Shown piece by piece: positions 47,947 through 55,491 of a stretch of 55,539 nt of DNA (its first letter is position 1; each line of letters begins with the position of its first letter). Source of the DNA: Candidatus Falkowiibacteriota bacterium (GTDB lineage: Bacteria > Patescibacteriota > Patescibacteriia > UBA11705 > JABHMO01). Position numbers and translations under genes: made by a program. The notes beneath the pieces were generated by a model, which had not been told where the DNA came from, ran no database searches, and was given only the letters and a program-made list of their open reading frames with translations. The stretch is from NCBI GenBank assembly GCA_016214755.1, contig JACRNX010000019.1, forward strand, positions 1-55,539, given 5' to 3'.

Positions 47947-48839
47947 TGCTGTTAAACATAATTTTAACATTATTGTTGGTTAATCCAATAGGCAATGTTT
48001 ATTTTACCAATAAGCCAGTTTTTAATGTTAATGAAAAAATTACCGCGCCGATTCGAATCAATCCGGAGAACATTGGCGTAAAAGTGACGGCCAAAAGGTG
48101 GGCAGTGATTGACGAAGCGAGCGGCGCCTTGCTTTATCAGCGGGACAGCAATTTGCGCCAGCCGATCGCCAGCATCACGAAGCTGATGACCGCGATCGTG
48201 ATTTTGGAAATGAAGCCCGATTGGCAGAAATTAGTTACCATGCAAGAAACAGATGAAACCATTGGCGCGTATCCGCACCTTTACCGCGGCGAGCAAGTTC
48301 GTTTCATTGATTTATGGAAAGCAGGGTTAATCAGTTCTGATAACAATGCCATCAAAGCGATGATCCGTTCTTTGGATTTGGAAGCAGATGAGTTTGTCGC
48401 TCTGATGAATGTAAAAGCGAGGACATTAAACATGAATAATACTTTTTTTTCCGACGCGATCGGACTCGATGAAAAGAATTTGTCAACGCCGATTGACGTC
48501 GCGTTATTGGTTCAATCAGGAATGCGGGAAAATGAAATTCGGGAATCAGTGCTGGAGCCGCAGTATGAATTTAAAATCAATAACACGAATAAAAAGCGGA
48601 AGATTTTTAACACTGATATTTTGGTTGACAGTTTTCTCAATCGAAAACAATATGGATATGAGCTTATCGGCGGCAAAACAGGCTATCTCGAAGAAGCGGG
48701 TTATTGTTTGACGGCGATAATCAGCCGCGAAAATCATCCGCTTATCATCGTCGTTTTGAACAGCGCGACGATGGCCGAAAGATTTGCAGACGTCAAAGCG
48801 CTCGCTGATTGGACGTACGGAAATTATCAATGGCAATGA
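47946..48839 (+). CDS. D-alanyl-D-alanine carboxypeptidase (peptidase S11)
   Basis: 297 residues. A short N-terminal hydrophobic segment (LLNIILTLLLVNPIG) serves as signal or anchor. The penicillin-binding triads are SITK at 76-79 (nucleophile Ser 76), SSDNNA near 135 (SxN) and GGKTGYLEEAG near 247 (KTG). Trims the terminal D-Ala of peptidoglycan pentapeptides outside the membrane. The C-terminal beta domain of PBP5 is absent. Confidence 0.93.
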   Translation: MLLNIILTLLLVNPIGNVYFTNKPVFNVNEKITAPIRINPENIGVKVTAKRWAVIDEASGALLYQRDSNLRQPIASITKLMTAIVILEMKPDWQKLVTMQETDETIGAYPHLYRGEQVRFIDLWKAGLISSDNNAIKAMIRSLDLEADEFVALMNVKARTLNMNNTFFSDAIGLDEKNLSTPIDVALLVQSGMRENEIRESVLEPQYEFKINNTNKKRKIFNTDILVDSFLNRKQYGYELIGGKTGYLEEAGYCLTAIISRENHPLIIVVLNSATMAERFADVKALADWTYGNYQWQ

Positions 48840-48851
48840 AATTGACGCAAT

Positions 48852-49994
48852 ATGAAAATTGGAATTGATTGTCGAAATTTTTATGACGCGTATCGCAACG
48901 AAGGCGCGGGGATTGAGCGATACGCGTATCATTTAACGAAAAGTTTAATCGCCAGGGACAAAGTCAATGACTACGTCCTGTTTTTTTACAGCGATTTAAG
49001 TCCCGAGGCCATCCACCGCGTTCGCACCGGCAACCCGCGCGTCAAAATCGTCAAAGTCCTTCGTCGAAATTCGCGCCTGCCGTTTTGGGACAGTCATATC
49101 AAGTTTTCTGCTTTGCTGAAAAAGGAAAAATTGGACTTAACGATTTTTCCCGCTAATACGATTCCGCTTTTTTATCGCCAACGTTCGATTTTAGTTATTC
49201 ATGATTTGGCGATTTTTCTTCATCCAGAATGGTTTCCTGATCGCCAATGGTTTTCCAGGCGGATCGTCGTGCCGCGCAGCATTCGAACAGCGACGAAAAT
49301 CGTCGCTGTTTCCGAAAGCACGAAGCTGGACTTGTGCCGGCTGTTTAAAACAGCCGAGAAAAAAACGCGGGTCATATATCCCGGCGTGGCGGTCAAAGAA
49401 GATTATTCAGCAAGCGAGTCGGAAAAAGTAAAGATTAAATTCGGCATTGGCGCTGATTATGTTTTGTTTATTGGGACGATGGAGCCGCGGAAAAACGCCG
49501 TTAATTTGTTAAAAGCGTTTTTCAATTATATTTTTGAAAACGAAGCCAGCCATGTTTCTTTGGTGCTGGCGGGAATAAAGGGCTGGAAGTTTCAAAATTT
49601 TTTTGGCGAACTTAGCCGCGTCAATCAGCAGTTGGTCGGGCAAAGAGTGAAATACATCGGCAAAATCAGCAACCGCGAACGCAACATTTTAATTAAAAAT
49701 TGTCGGGCATTTGTTTTTCCGTCGCTTTATGAAGGATTTGGTTTCCCTGTCGCCGAAGCGCTCGCGCTTGGCGCGCCGGTGGTGACCAGCGATAATTCTT
49801 CGCTGAAAGAAATCGGCGAAGGGTGCGCGATTTTAATCAATCCGGAAGATGCAAATGACATCCGGCGCGGAATAAAAAAAGCGCTGGAAGATAAGGTTCT
49901 GCGCTTTCAATTAATCAGCCGCGGGCAAGAGCGGGCGCGACAATTTTCTTGGATTCGGACGGCGGAAAAATTTGTTGAGCTTTTTTCGGATTAA
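48852..49994 (+). CDS. Glycosyltransferase family 4 protein
   Basis: 380 residues. MKIGIDCRNFYDAYRNEGAG start; VLFIGTMEPRKNAVNLLKAF opens the donor domain; E-x7-E lies in PSLYEGFGFPVAEALALGAP. Follows the carboxypeptidase by 12 bases, so probably co-transcribed. Closer to the 9902 enzyme than to the other two GT4 genes. Sugar specificity unknown. Confidence 0.92.
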   Translation: MKIGIDCRNFYDAYRNEGAGIERYAYHLTKSLIARDKVNDYVLFFYSDLSPEAIHRVRTGNPRVKIVKVLRRNSRLPFWDSHIKFSALLKKEKLDLTIFPANTIPLFYRQRSILVIHDLAIFLHPEWFPDRQWFSRRIVVPRSIRTATKIVAVSESTKLDLCRLFKTAEKKTRVIYPGVAVKEDYSASESEKVKIKFGIGADYVLFIGTMEPRKNAVNLLKAFFNYIFENEASHVSLVLAGIKGWKFQNFFGELSRVNQQLVGQRVKYIGKISNRERNILIKNCRAFVFPSLYEGFGFPVAEALALGAPVVTSDNSSLKEIGEGCAILINPEDANDIRRGIKKALEDKVLRFQLISRGQERARQFSWIRTAEKFVELFSD

Positions 49995-50285
49995 ACGCAA
50001 AGAAAGCAAGTGTTGATTAAAAGTAGAGCGACACCGTCATTGCGAGGAGCCTCGACGTATGTCGAGGTGACGAAGCAATCTCGAGATTATAGACGATGAG
50101 ATTGCTTCGTCGCCGCGGCTCCTCGCAATGACAAAAGGGTGGGCGGAATTTATACTGAGCGGAGCCGAAGTGCCTCAGACGCCGTGGTATGCATGATATA
50201 CAGTTAAGAACAAGAGATTAAAGACAGAAATAAAAAATGATAGAAAAGCAAACGTTGATTGTAAATAACGCTGATTATTTGTATC
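49995..50285. repeat. Families B, C and D palindromic repeats
   Basis: Family C at about 50036-50133 (ATTGCGAGGAGCC.., GAGATTGCTTCGTCGCCGCG.., TCCTCGCAATGACA), then a partial B unit and the D module GACGCCGTGGTATGC at 50178-50192 with GATTAAAGACAGAAATAAAA. No gene. Confidence 0.75.
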
Positions 50286-50287
50286 GA

Positions 50288-50992
50288 TTAAAGGTTAATT
50301 TTTAACACAGTTAATTCTGGTCTATTGAAAAGCCGCGCGCGCGGCCCGGTTTCTCCCAGTCCGGCGGTTATGTAAAGATAACCGTTTTTTAATTTAAATA
50401 AACCGGCGCTGAAAGCGCGGCCCAATTTCGTCGGCATCGAAGGAATGTTGCCAATAAATGGCAGACGAATTTGTCCATTGTGAGTATGTCCGGAAAGAAT
50501 CAAGTCGAAATTTTCCGACTCTTTGTCGAGAATAATGTCCGGATTGTGGCTAAGGAGTATTTTAGGATATCGCGGGTCAATGAAATTATTAATGACATCA
50601 AGGTTCGCCTTGTTTGTCCATAAATCCGGCACGCCGGCGATGTTGATTGTTCCTTCTCCCAGTGTTATTTTTTTTGTCTGATTGTCCAAAATTGAAATTT
50701 CCCATTGATTAAATAATTTTCTTAATGTCGCGGTTTTGTCTTTATAATCCAGATCGCCGGCAAAGGCCAAATCAAATTCATGATTGCCGGTGACCGCGAA
50801 AGTTGGATATTTTTGTCCGATGTCTTTGAGAGGCGAAAGGTATAAGGCGTTTGATTCTCGTCCCAGAATGAAATCGCCGGTCAGCAGGACCAAATCCGGC
50901 GCTTCTTCATCAATTTTGTTCGCGACTTTGCGGACAAAGCCGGATTTTTTATAAGCAACCTTTCCGCTGTGTCTCGTCCAAGGAAACGTCAA
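50288..50992 (-). pseudogene. Metallophosphoesterase, damaged: main part
   Basis: 234 residues readable from a TTG without ribosome-binding site. Calcineurin-like motifs remain: LLTGDF (GD), VTGNHEFDL (GNHE), LLSHNPDI and LSGHTHNGQI (GHxH). The first metal motif (DxH, normally in a stretch such as ISDLHLG) should lie between GKVA and YKKSGFVRKV at about residues 13-14 but is absent, so some ten residues are deleted. The upstream frame (50949-51209) encodes the membrane N-terminus. With frame break and metal-ligand loss the gene is most likely dead. Confidence 0.75.
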
Positions 50993-51209
50993 CTTTCTTT
51001 ACTGTTATCAGCCGCGGTTCGATGAAACCGCCCCAAAAGGCGATGAGAAAAATAATCGCCAGCGCGGACAAAATCGTCAGCCGCGCGATCTTCGTCTTCG
51101 ACTGTTCCGCGTCGTCCTTGTAATAAAAAAAAGAACGGACAATAACCGCTATCCAATAGCCGGACAAGATTAGGATAAAAAAAATGATAAAATCAAAGAC
51201 AATGGTCAT
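50949..51209 (-). pseudogene. Metallophosphoesterase, damaged: N-terminal membrane part
   Basis: From ATG 51209: two membrane helices (VFDFIIFFILILSGYWIAVI and LTILSALAIIFLIAFWGGFI) then EPRLITVKKVDVSLDE. In intact relatives this runs straight into the phosphoesterase domain; here it ends TQRKGCL. The other frame continues as PWTRHSGKVA, so the break is at about 50985. Confidence 0.7.
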
Positions 51210-51224
51210 AAGAACTGGTTTGTA

Positions 51225-51430
51225 TATTTTTAAGACGGTTTGCTTCGCGGGCAGGTTCTCCGAAGGGTGACTTTTTGACGCCAAAAAGTCACCAAAAAGC
51301 GCTGGGGTTCCGCATTCGCGTGGGGGCGATTGTCGTTCGTAGGAAATGCGTTGGCGAAGCTCCACCCCAAACCCCGTGATATGCGTTTTATATAATTAAG
51401 AACGCGGATTAAAGACAGGAATAAAAAGTA
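51225..51430. repeat. Composite repeat B/D, second copy
   Basis: GACGGTTTGCTTCG..TTCTCCGAAGG, a GACTTTTTGACGCC / TCACCAAAAAGC hairpin, GCATTCGCGTGGGGGCG, then ACCCCGTGATATGC at 51371-51384 and GGATTAAAGACAGGAATAAA. Parallel to 5250-5490. Confidence 0.75.
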
Positions 51431-51500
51431 AATACTGAATATAAATAATATTGACTATCCTTAATACAGAATAGCAAATTTTGACGACAAAGTGAATGGC

Positions 51501-51529
51501 TTGCGCGAATAATATTTTTGCCGTATAAT
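51501..51529 (+). promoter_or_regulatory. Initiator tRNA promoter
   Basis: TTGCGC (51501-51506), 17 bases, TATAAT (51524-51529), 30 bases upstream of tRNA-fMet. Confidence 0.7.
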
Positions 51530-51559
51530 AAGAACGCGTTTTGTCAAATGTGTAAATGA

Positions 51560-51635
51560 CGCGGGGTAGAGCAGTTGGCAGCTCGTCGGGCTCATAACCC
51601 GAAGGTCGCCGGTTCGAGTCCGGCCCCCGCTACCA
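51560..51635 (+). tRNA. Initiator tRNA-fMet(CAT)
   Basis: Three G-C pairs in the anticodon stem (TCGGG CTCATAA CCCGA), the mark of initiators, and an unpaired 1-72 position (C1, T72). CCA is encoded at 51633-51635. Confidence 0.95.
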
Positions 51636-51771
51636 TCCTTCGAGGCTCGTTCTGACTTACGTCAGAACTCGCACCTCAGGATGACAATTAGATATTGGTC
51701 GGACGAGAAGTTTATCCTGAGCGACCCCGCATTTTGCGGGGGAGTCGAAGGAAGTCCGGCCCCCGCTACCA
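51617..51771. repeat. 19-bp direct repeat of the tRNA-fMet 3' end flanking family B repeats
   Basis: AGTCCGGCCCCCGCTACCA occurs at 51617-51635 (inside tRNA-fMet) and again at 51753-51771. Between are a family B unit (51636-51687) and an inverse-type unit with core ACCCCGCATTTTGCGGGG (51724-51741). The layout resembles an insertion that copied the tRNA end. Confidence 0.85.
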
Positions 51772-51772
51772 A

Positions 51773-51849
51773 GCCAGGGTAGCTCAGTTGGTAAGAGCGA
51801 GGGAATCATAACCCCTAGGTCGGCGGTTCGATCCCGCCCCCTGGTACCA
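51773..51849 (+). tRNA. tRNA-Met(CAT), elongator (or Ile2)
   Basis: Acceptor GCCAGGG/CCCTGGT, loop ATCATAA with anticodon CAT, CCA encoded at 51847-51849. It lacks the GGG/CCC initiator signature. Whether C34 is lysidinylated (Ile) cannot be told from sequence alone. Confidence 0.88.
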
Positions 51850-51886
51850 AAAACTGCGGAAGCAGTTTTTTATTATTGACAGAATA

Positions 51887-51915
51887 TTGACAAGATAAAA
51901 CTGACATGCTAAGTT
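51887..51915 (+). promoter_or_regulatory. Promoter of the ParB-like gene
   Basis: TTGACA (51887-51892), 17 bases, TAAGTT (51910-51915). A second TTGACA lies at 51876-51881. Confidence 0.55.
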
Positions 51916-51991
51916 GAGTTAAAGTGTATTCGTTCTTTGACAATATTATTGACGCCAACAAGCGCCATCAAGGTGCCATAAAGGAGATAAA

Positions 51992-53395
51992 ATGGGAAAG
52001 TCCAAACGAAAGGAGGACTCAATGGGAGCGATTGAAAATGATGAAGGTTCGCAAACGACGAGATTAGAATTAATTTCTTTGGATTTGATTAGGAGCGACC
52101 CGCGCCAGCCGCGCCAACAGTTTGACGAGGAGAGCATAAAAGGATTGGCGTTTTCCATTGAAAAACAAGGACTGCTTCAGCCGATAGTGGTGAAGCCATC
52201 GCCAGAGCACGAAAAAGACGGTACCTATGTCATCGTGGCCGGCGAGCGCCGCGTGCGCGCTTTCAAGTTAATCGGCCGAACGAAAATTCCAGCCATCATC
52301 CGCGAACAAGGCGACACCTATGTTTTGTCTCTGGTTGAAAATCTGCGGCGCGAGGATTTGAACCCGATTGACGAAGCGAACGCGATCAAGCGGCTGATTA
52401 ATGAATTCGGCTACACGCAGGCGCAAGTTAGTGAACATGTCGGAAAATCAGTGCAGTGGGTTCAGCAACGTTTATTGCTCCTCCGTCTGCCGAAAGAGAT
52501 TCAGGATATGGTCTCCAACGACAAATTGCCAGGAGCGCAGGCGCTAAACTTGGCCCGATACAAAGGGCCGAAAGGAACCATCATCCGCTTGGCGCACGAC
52601 TTGTCGGCGGCGCGGCTTTCGGGCGAGCGGGCTTTGCGCGCCATTCGTTCTGCGTTGGGGGTTAAGGAAGAAGATTTTTCGGACGAAGACCTTCTTCTCG
52701 GAATCCGGGACGTTAAAACTAAAAAGATGGATGAAGATGAAAAAGAATTAGTCGAGGAACAGCGAGGCCAAACGATTAAGGTTTTCTCCAAGTTATGGGA
52801 TTCTTTGAAAAGAACACGGAATAGTCTTGGCTGGCTTGACAAAATTCCTGCCAATGAAAGAGTGGAATATTTTAAAACCATTCCCGAGCGGACGCGGTCA
52901 AAATTGCTGATGACGGCGCTGGAGGTCTGCCAGGACATGGTTTTGCTCTTTGACTTGGCGAAAGAAACAGGCACCGATATTTACGCCGCCACGCAATACG
53001 AATCGCTGGTGAAAAAACTGTCGGCCGCGGATTCAGAAAAAATCGGCAAAGCCGCGCGAAGCGGAGCGACCCAGATGAGGACAGTGCCAGAATGGCTTTT
53101 GGCGCCATGGGCAATGCTTTTGCATCCAAACGGCCCAACCCGTTCAACCAAAGAGCTGGTTAGCCGGACCGCGATAACAGCAAAAAGTTTGCCGGGCTTT
53201 ATGAACGGCGCTCTGACGGTAATCGCCAGCGCTTGGGACGGGAAGGAAAAGGACACGCCAGAAGCGATTGATTTCTGCGCGAAACTGCGCGAGCGGTTTC
53301 CAGAACAGCCGAATTTGCTGGAAATTATCAAAGCAATTCCTGTCGGCGATGACCCGTTGAACATTGAACTGCTGACTGTCGGAGAAGCTGTCTAA
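51992..53395 (+). CDS. ParB/Spo0J-like protein, 467 residues
   Basis: ATG 51992 behind AAGGAG. The ParB N-terminal (CTPase) domain is at about 28-125: LISLDLIRSDPRQPRQQFDE, QGLLQPIVVKPS, VIVAGERRVRAFKLIGRTKI, then LSLVENLRREDLNPIDEANA. A KorB-type helix-turn-helix lies at about 141-163 (YTQAQVSEHVGKSVQWVQQR). The C-terminal 270 residues are unlike the short dimerisation domain of chromosomal ParB, and there is no parA beside it. It may be a regulator or a specialised partition/nucleoid protein. It stands just upstream of the sigma-like gene in the same direction, each with its own terminator. Confidence 0.85.
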   Translation: MGKSKRKEDSMGAIENDEGSQTTRLELISLDLIRSDPRQPRQQFDEESIKGLAFSIEKQGLLQPIVVKPSPEHEKDGTYVIVAGERRVRAFKLIGRTKIPAIIREQGDTYVLSLVENLRREDLNPIDEANAIKRLINEFGYTQAQVSEHVGKSVQWVQQRLLLLRLPKEIQDMVSNDKLPGAQALNLARYKGPKGTIIRLAHDLSAARLSGERALRAIRSALGVKEEDFSDEDLLLGIRDVKTKKMDEDEKELVEEQRGQTIKVFSKLWDSLKRTRNSLGWLDKIPANERVEYFKTIPERTRSKLLMTALEVCQDMVLLFDLAKETGTDIYAATQYESLVKKLSAADSEKIGKAARSGATQMRTVPEWLLAPWAMLLHPNGPTRSTKELVSRTAITAKSLPGFMNGALTVIASAWDGKEKDTPEAIDFCAKLRERFPEQPNLLEIIKAIPVGDDPLNIELLTVGEAV

Positions 53396-53409
53396 AAAGA
53401 ATAAAATTT

Positions 53410-53449
53410 GAGATTGCTTCACCTCCGCAGAGCGGAGGGTTCGCAATGA
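53410..53449. repeat. Family C palindrome, centre CCTCCGC-AGA-GCGGAGG
   Basis: GAGATTGCTTCA, centre, GTTCGCAATGACA, between the ParB-like gene and its terminator. The centre differs from the copies at 44270 and 50110 but still pairs with itself. Confidence 0.8.
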
Positions 53450-53460
53450 CATATCAAAAA

Positions 53461-53490
53461 AAGGGAGCCACGCTCCCCTTTCTTTTTTAT
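53461..53490 (+). terminator. Terminator after the ParB-like gene
   Basis: AAGGGAGC / GCTCCCCTT with a two- to three-base loop, then TCTTTTTTAT. Confidence 0.82.
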
Positions 53491-53529
53491 AAAAAATGGT
53501 AGGATAACAAAAGGTAAGAAGGAGGAAAA

Positions 53530-55329
53530 ATGTTTGACGAAAAAGACGGTCTAGAAGGCAGATTCAAAAGATTGATATTGACGGAAAGACAGAAAAAAAT
53601 CGCTACTGTTCTTTTACAAATGGACAAAATTTTTCGCCAATCGCGCGAGGAAATCGTAGCCGCGATTTTTGGCGCAGAAACAGTGAAGGATGGGAAAGCG
53701 ATAACTCGTCATTACGGTAATGTTTGCCTTGAATGGAAACCTGCGGAGAACAAAATTTCCACGGCATTATCTTTGCCTGCGCCAGAATGGGCGATTTTAA
53801 TCAGGATTGATCCGTGGTGGCGCGATTTCAATGAGCAATTCGGCTATTGCGCGATTGAGAATGTGGTTGAACACCGGAAATCATTGATGCCGGGCGCGCG
53901 CCAGGCGCGATATGAATCGTCGCGCAAATATGAAACTGATTTGGAAAGCCAATTGAGACAACTCGCGTTAACTCCATCGCAGGAATTCATCGCGACAAAA
54001 GCGTTTCAATTAGATGAGCAAAGGAAATGGACAATTTATGAGTTGGCTGAAGCGTTGATTAGTTTCCGAGCAACTGATAAGCAGTTGCCTTCGTATAGAG
54101 CAATTAAATTTCGGCAAAGGGGAATTAAATTCATATTGAAAACCGTAAAAGAGAAAATTGAAATCAGCGTTGGATTGCCTGCGCAGGAAAGAAGAATTTT
54201 GGAATCATTGATTCCGTGGTACGGACGTTTATTCAACGCCTATCCGCAACTTTCAAAAGCAGATATTGAAGCTTTGGTCAGAAATTGTTTTGGCGTTTCA
54301 GGGCAGGGAAAGAAAAAAGACAAACAGAAAAGAATGGTAAGGACAGGTCTCGACCTGTCCGTGAAAAAGAAAGAACGAAACAAGAAAAAGAAAGAGGAAA
54401 GAATTGAAAGAGAAGAATTGAACGCCTTGGTGCTTTGGAAGCAAGCGCTCGCGCGCTCAGAAAAATGCGACGATAATAGATTGCTTATTCCGGCGACAGC
54501 ATTGAATCGGCCAATGCTGGAAACCGTGTTTAACCGCGGAATGGTGATTGTGAGCGGGGTGGCGCGAACACTGCGAAAAGTCGGAGAATGCTACGGTTTT
54601 GAACAAATGGATTTGACGCAGGAAGCAGGGCTGGCTTGGTGGGCAATGCTGAAAGAGTGGCCGGGCGGTTCGATAAAAGATTTCAACGCGTTCGCGCGGG
54701 AAACCGCGTACACCGCTATTCGGGCGACCTTCAGCCATCCCGCGCTTATCGGCCCGTCAAGCGCTGTGCCAATCGTGGAATTGAGGGCTTTCGTGAAAGA
54801 GACAGTTGTTCATCGGCTGACATATAACGAAGACCTTTCTCTGGCGCAAATGCGCGAGATGTTTGGCTGGTCAGACGAACAGTTTAAAAATTTCCAGGAT
54901 TTGACGCGGCTGTCGTGGCGGCATTTCACTTTAATTCAAGAATCAGCGTTTAATGATGGAGATAAGAGACAGGGCGGCGAGACAAGAGAAACGAAAATTC
55001 GTTCAGAAGCGCCGAATCCGGAAGAGTTGATAGTCGTTTTCCAACGCGGAATCGCCAGAAATATGATCGCGTCGTGGATAGAAGGGCCGTTGAACGAACT
55101 GTTGGCGCCGCTGGAGCAGTTGATTCTACGTTATCGTTTTGGATTTCATAAGGAAGACATGAAAACGCTTTCCGTGGAAGAAGTGGCGGAAATTCTTGAT
55201 ACGCCGGTTGAGGTGATTGTGCGGCTGGAAGATCAGGCGATCGCCAAACTGCAACACGATGAAGAATTATTAAAACGATATCAAGTAAGCATTAAAATGT
55301 TGAGGCGCGCGGAAGAGCAATGGAGATAG
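53530..55329 (+). CDS. Divergent sigma-70-like protein with duplicated N-terminal domain
   Basis: 599 residues, ATG behind AAGGAGG. Residues about 17-105 and 147-240 are two copies of one domain: LTERQKKIATVLLQMD..ISTALSLPAPEWAILIRIDPWW and LTPSQEFIATKAFQLDEQ..IEISVGLPAQERRILESLIPWY. A lysine-rich linker (258-295) contains a family A-like palindrome. From about 330 the sequence follows sigma-70: region 2 (RGMVIVSGVARTLRKVGECY, then QMDLTQEAGLAWWAML), region 3-like (LSLAQMREMFGWSDEQFKNF) and region 4 (LLAPLEQLILRYRFG..TLSVEEVAEILDTPVEVIVR). The basic promoter -10-melting residues are poorly kept, so an alternative sigma or a sigma-derived regulator are both possible. Confidence 0.75.
   Translation: MFDEKDGLEGRFKRLILTERQKKIATVLLQMDKIFRQSREEIVAAIFGAETVKDGKAITRHYGNVCLEWKPAENKISTALSLPAPEWAILIRIDPWWRDFNEQFGYCAIENVVEHRKSLMPGARQARYESSRKYETDLESQLRQLALTPSQEFIATKAFQLDEQRKWTIYELAEALISFRATDKQLPSYRAIKFRQRGIKFILKTVKEKIEISVGLPAQERRILESLIPWYGRLFNAYPQLSKADIEALVRNCFGVSGQGKKKDKQKRMVRTGLDLSVKKKERNKKKKEERIEREELNALVLWKQALARSEKCDDNRLLIPATALNRPMLETVFNRGMVIVSGVARTLRKVGECYGFEQMDLTQEAGLAWWAMLKEWPGGSIKDFNAFARETAYTAIRATFSHPALIGPSSAVPIVELRAFVKETVVHRLTYNEDLSLAQMREMFGWSDEQFKNFQDLTRLSWRHFTLIQESAFNDGDKRQGGETRETKIRSEAPNPEELIVVFQRGIARNMIASWIEGPLNELLAPLEQLILRYRFGFHKEDMKTLSVEEVAEILDTPVEVIVRLEDQAIAKLQHDEELLKRYQVSIKMLRRAEEQWR
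54338..54362. repeat. Family A-like palindrome inside the sigma-like gene
   Basis: GGACAGGT-CTCG-ACCTGTCC (54341-54360) with degenerate outer arms, in frame, encoding about MVRTGLDLSV. Same centre type as the intergenic copy at 55367-55394. Confidence 0.82.
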
Positions 55330-55331
55330 AA

Positions 55332-55360
55332 CCCTGCTTGTCATTCAAGCGGGGTTTTTT
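55332..55360 (+). terminator. Terminator after the sigma-like gene
   Basis: ACCCTGCTTG / CAAGCGGGGT around TCATT, then TTTTTTG. Confidence 0.88.
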
Positions 55361-55366
55361 GTTAAC

Positions 55367-55394
55367 GTAGGGACAGGTCGCGACCTGTCCCTAC
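55367..55394. repeat. Family A palindrome, centre CAGGTCGCGACCTG
   Basis: Perfect GTAGGGA..TCCCTAC palindrome between the terminator and the insertion-sequence end. Confidence 0.9.
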
Positions 55395-55409
55395 ATTGTG
55401 TCGAAAGGA

Positions 55410-55491
55410 AGTGATAATGTCATAGTGCAGGGAAATAGAAATGTCATACCCGTGTGCTAACATGGTTGGTTAAGAAATAACCAACCAATGT
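55410..55491 (+). mobile_element. Probable left end of an insertion sequence
   Basis: TAATGTCATAGTG and AGAAATGTCATACCC repeat the word AATGTCATA twice within 35 bases, as terminal repeats of such elements often do. A hairpin GGTTGGTTA / TAACCAACC follows just before the transposase start. Confidence 0.5.
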
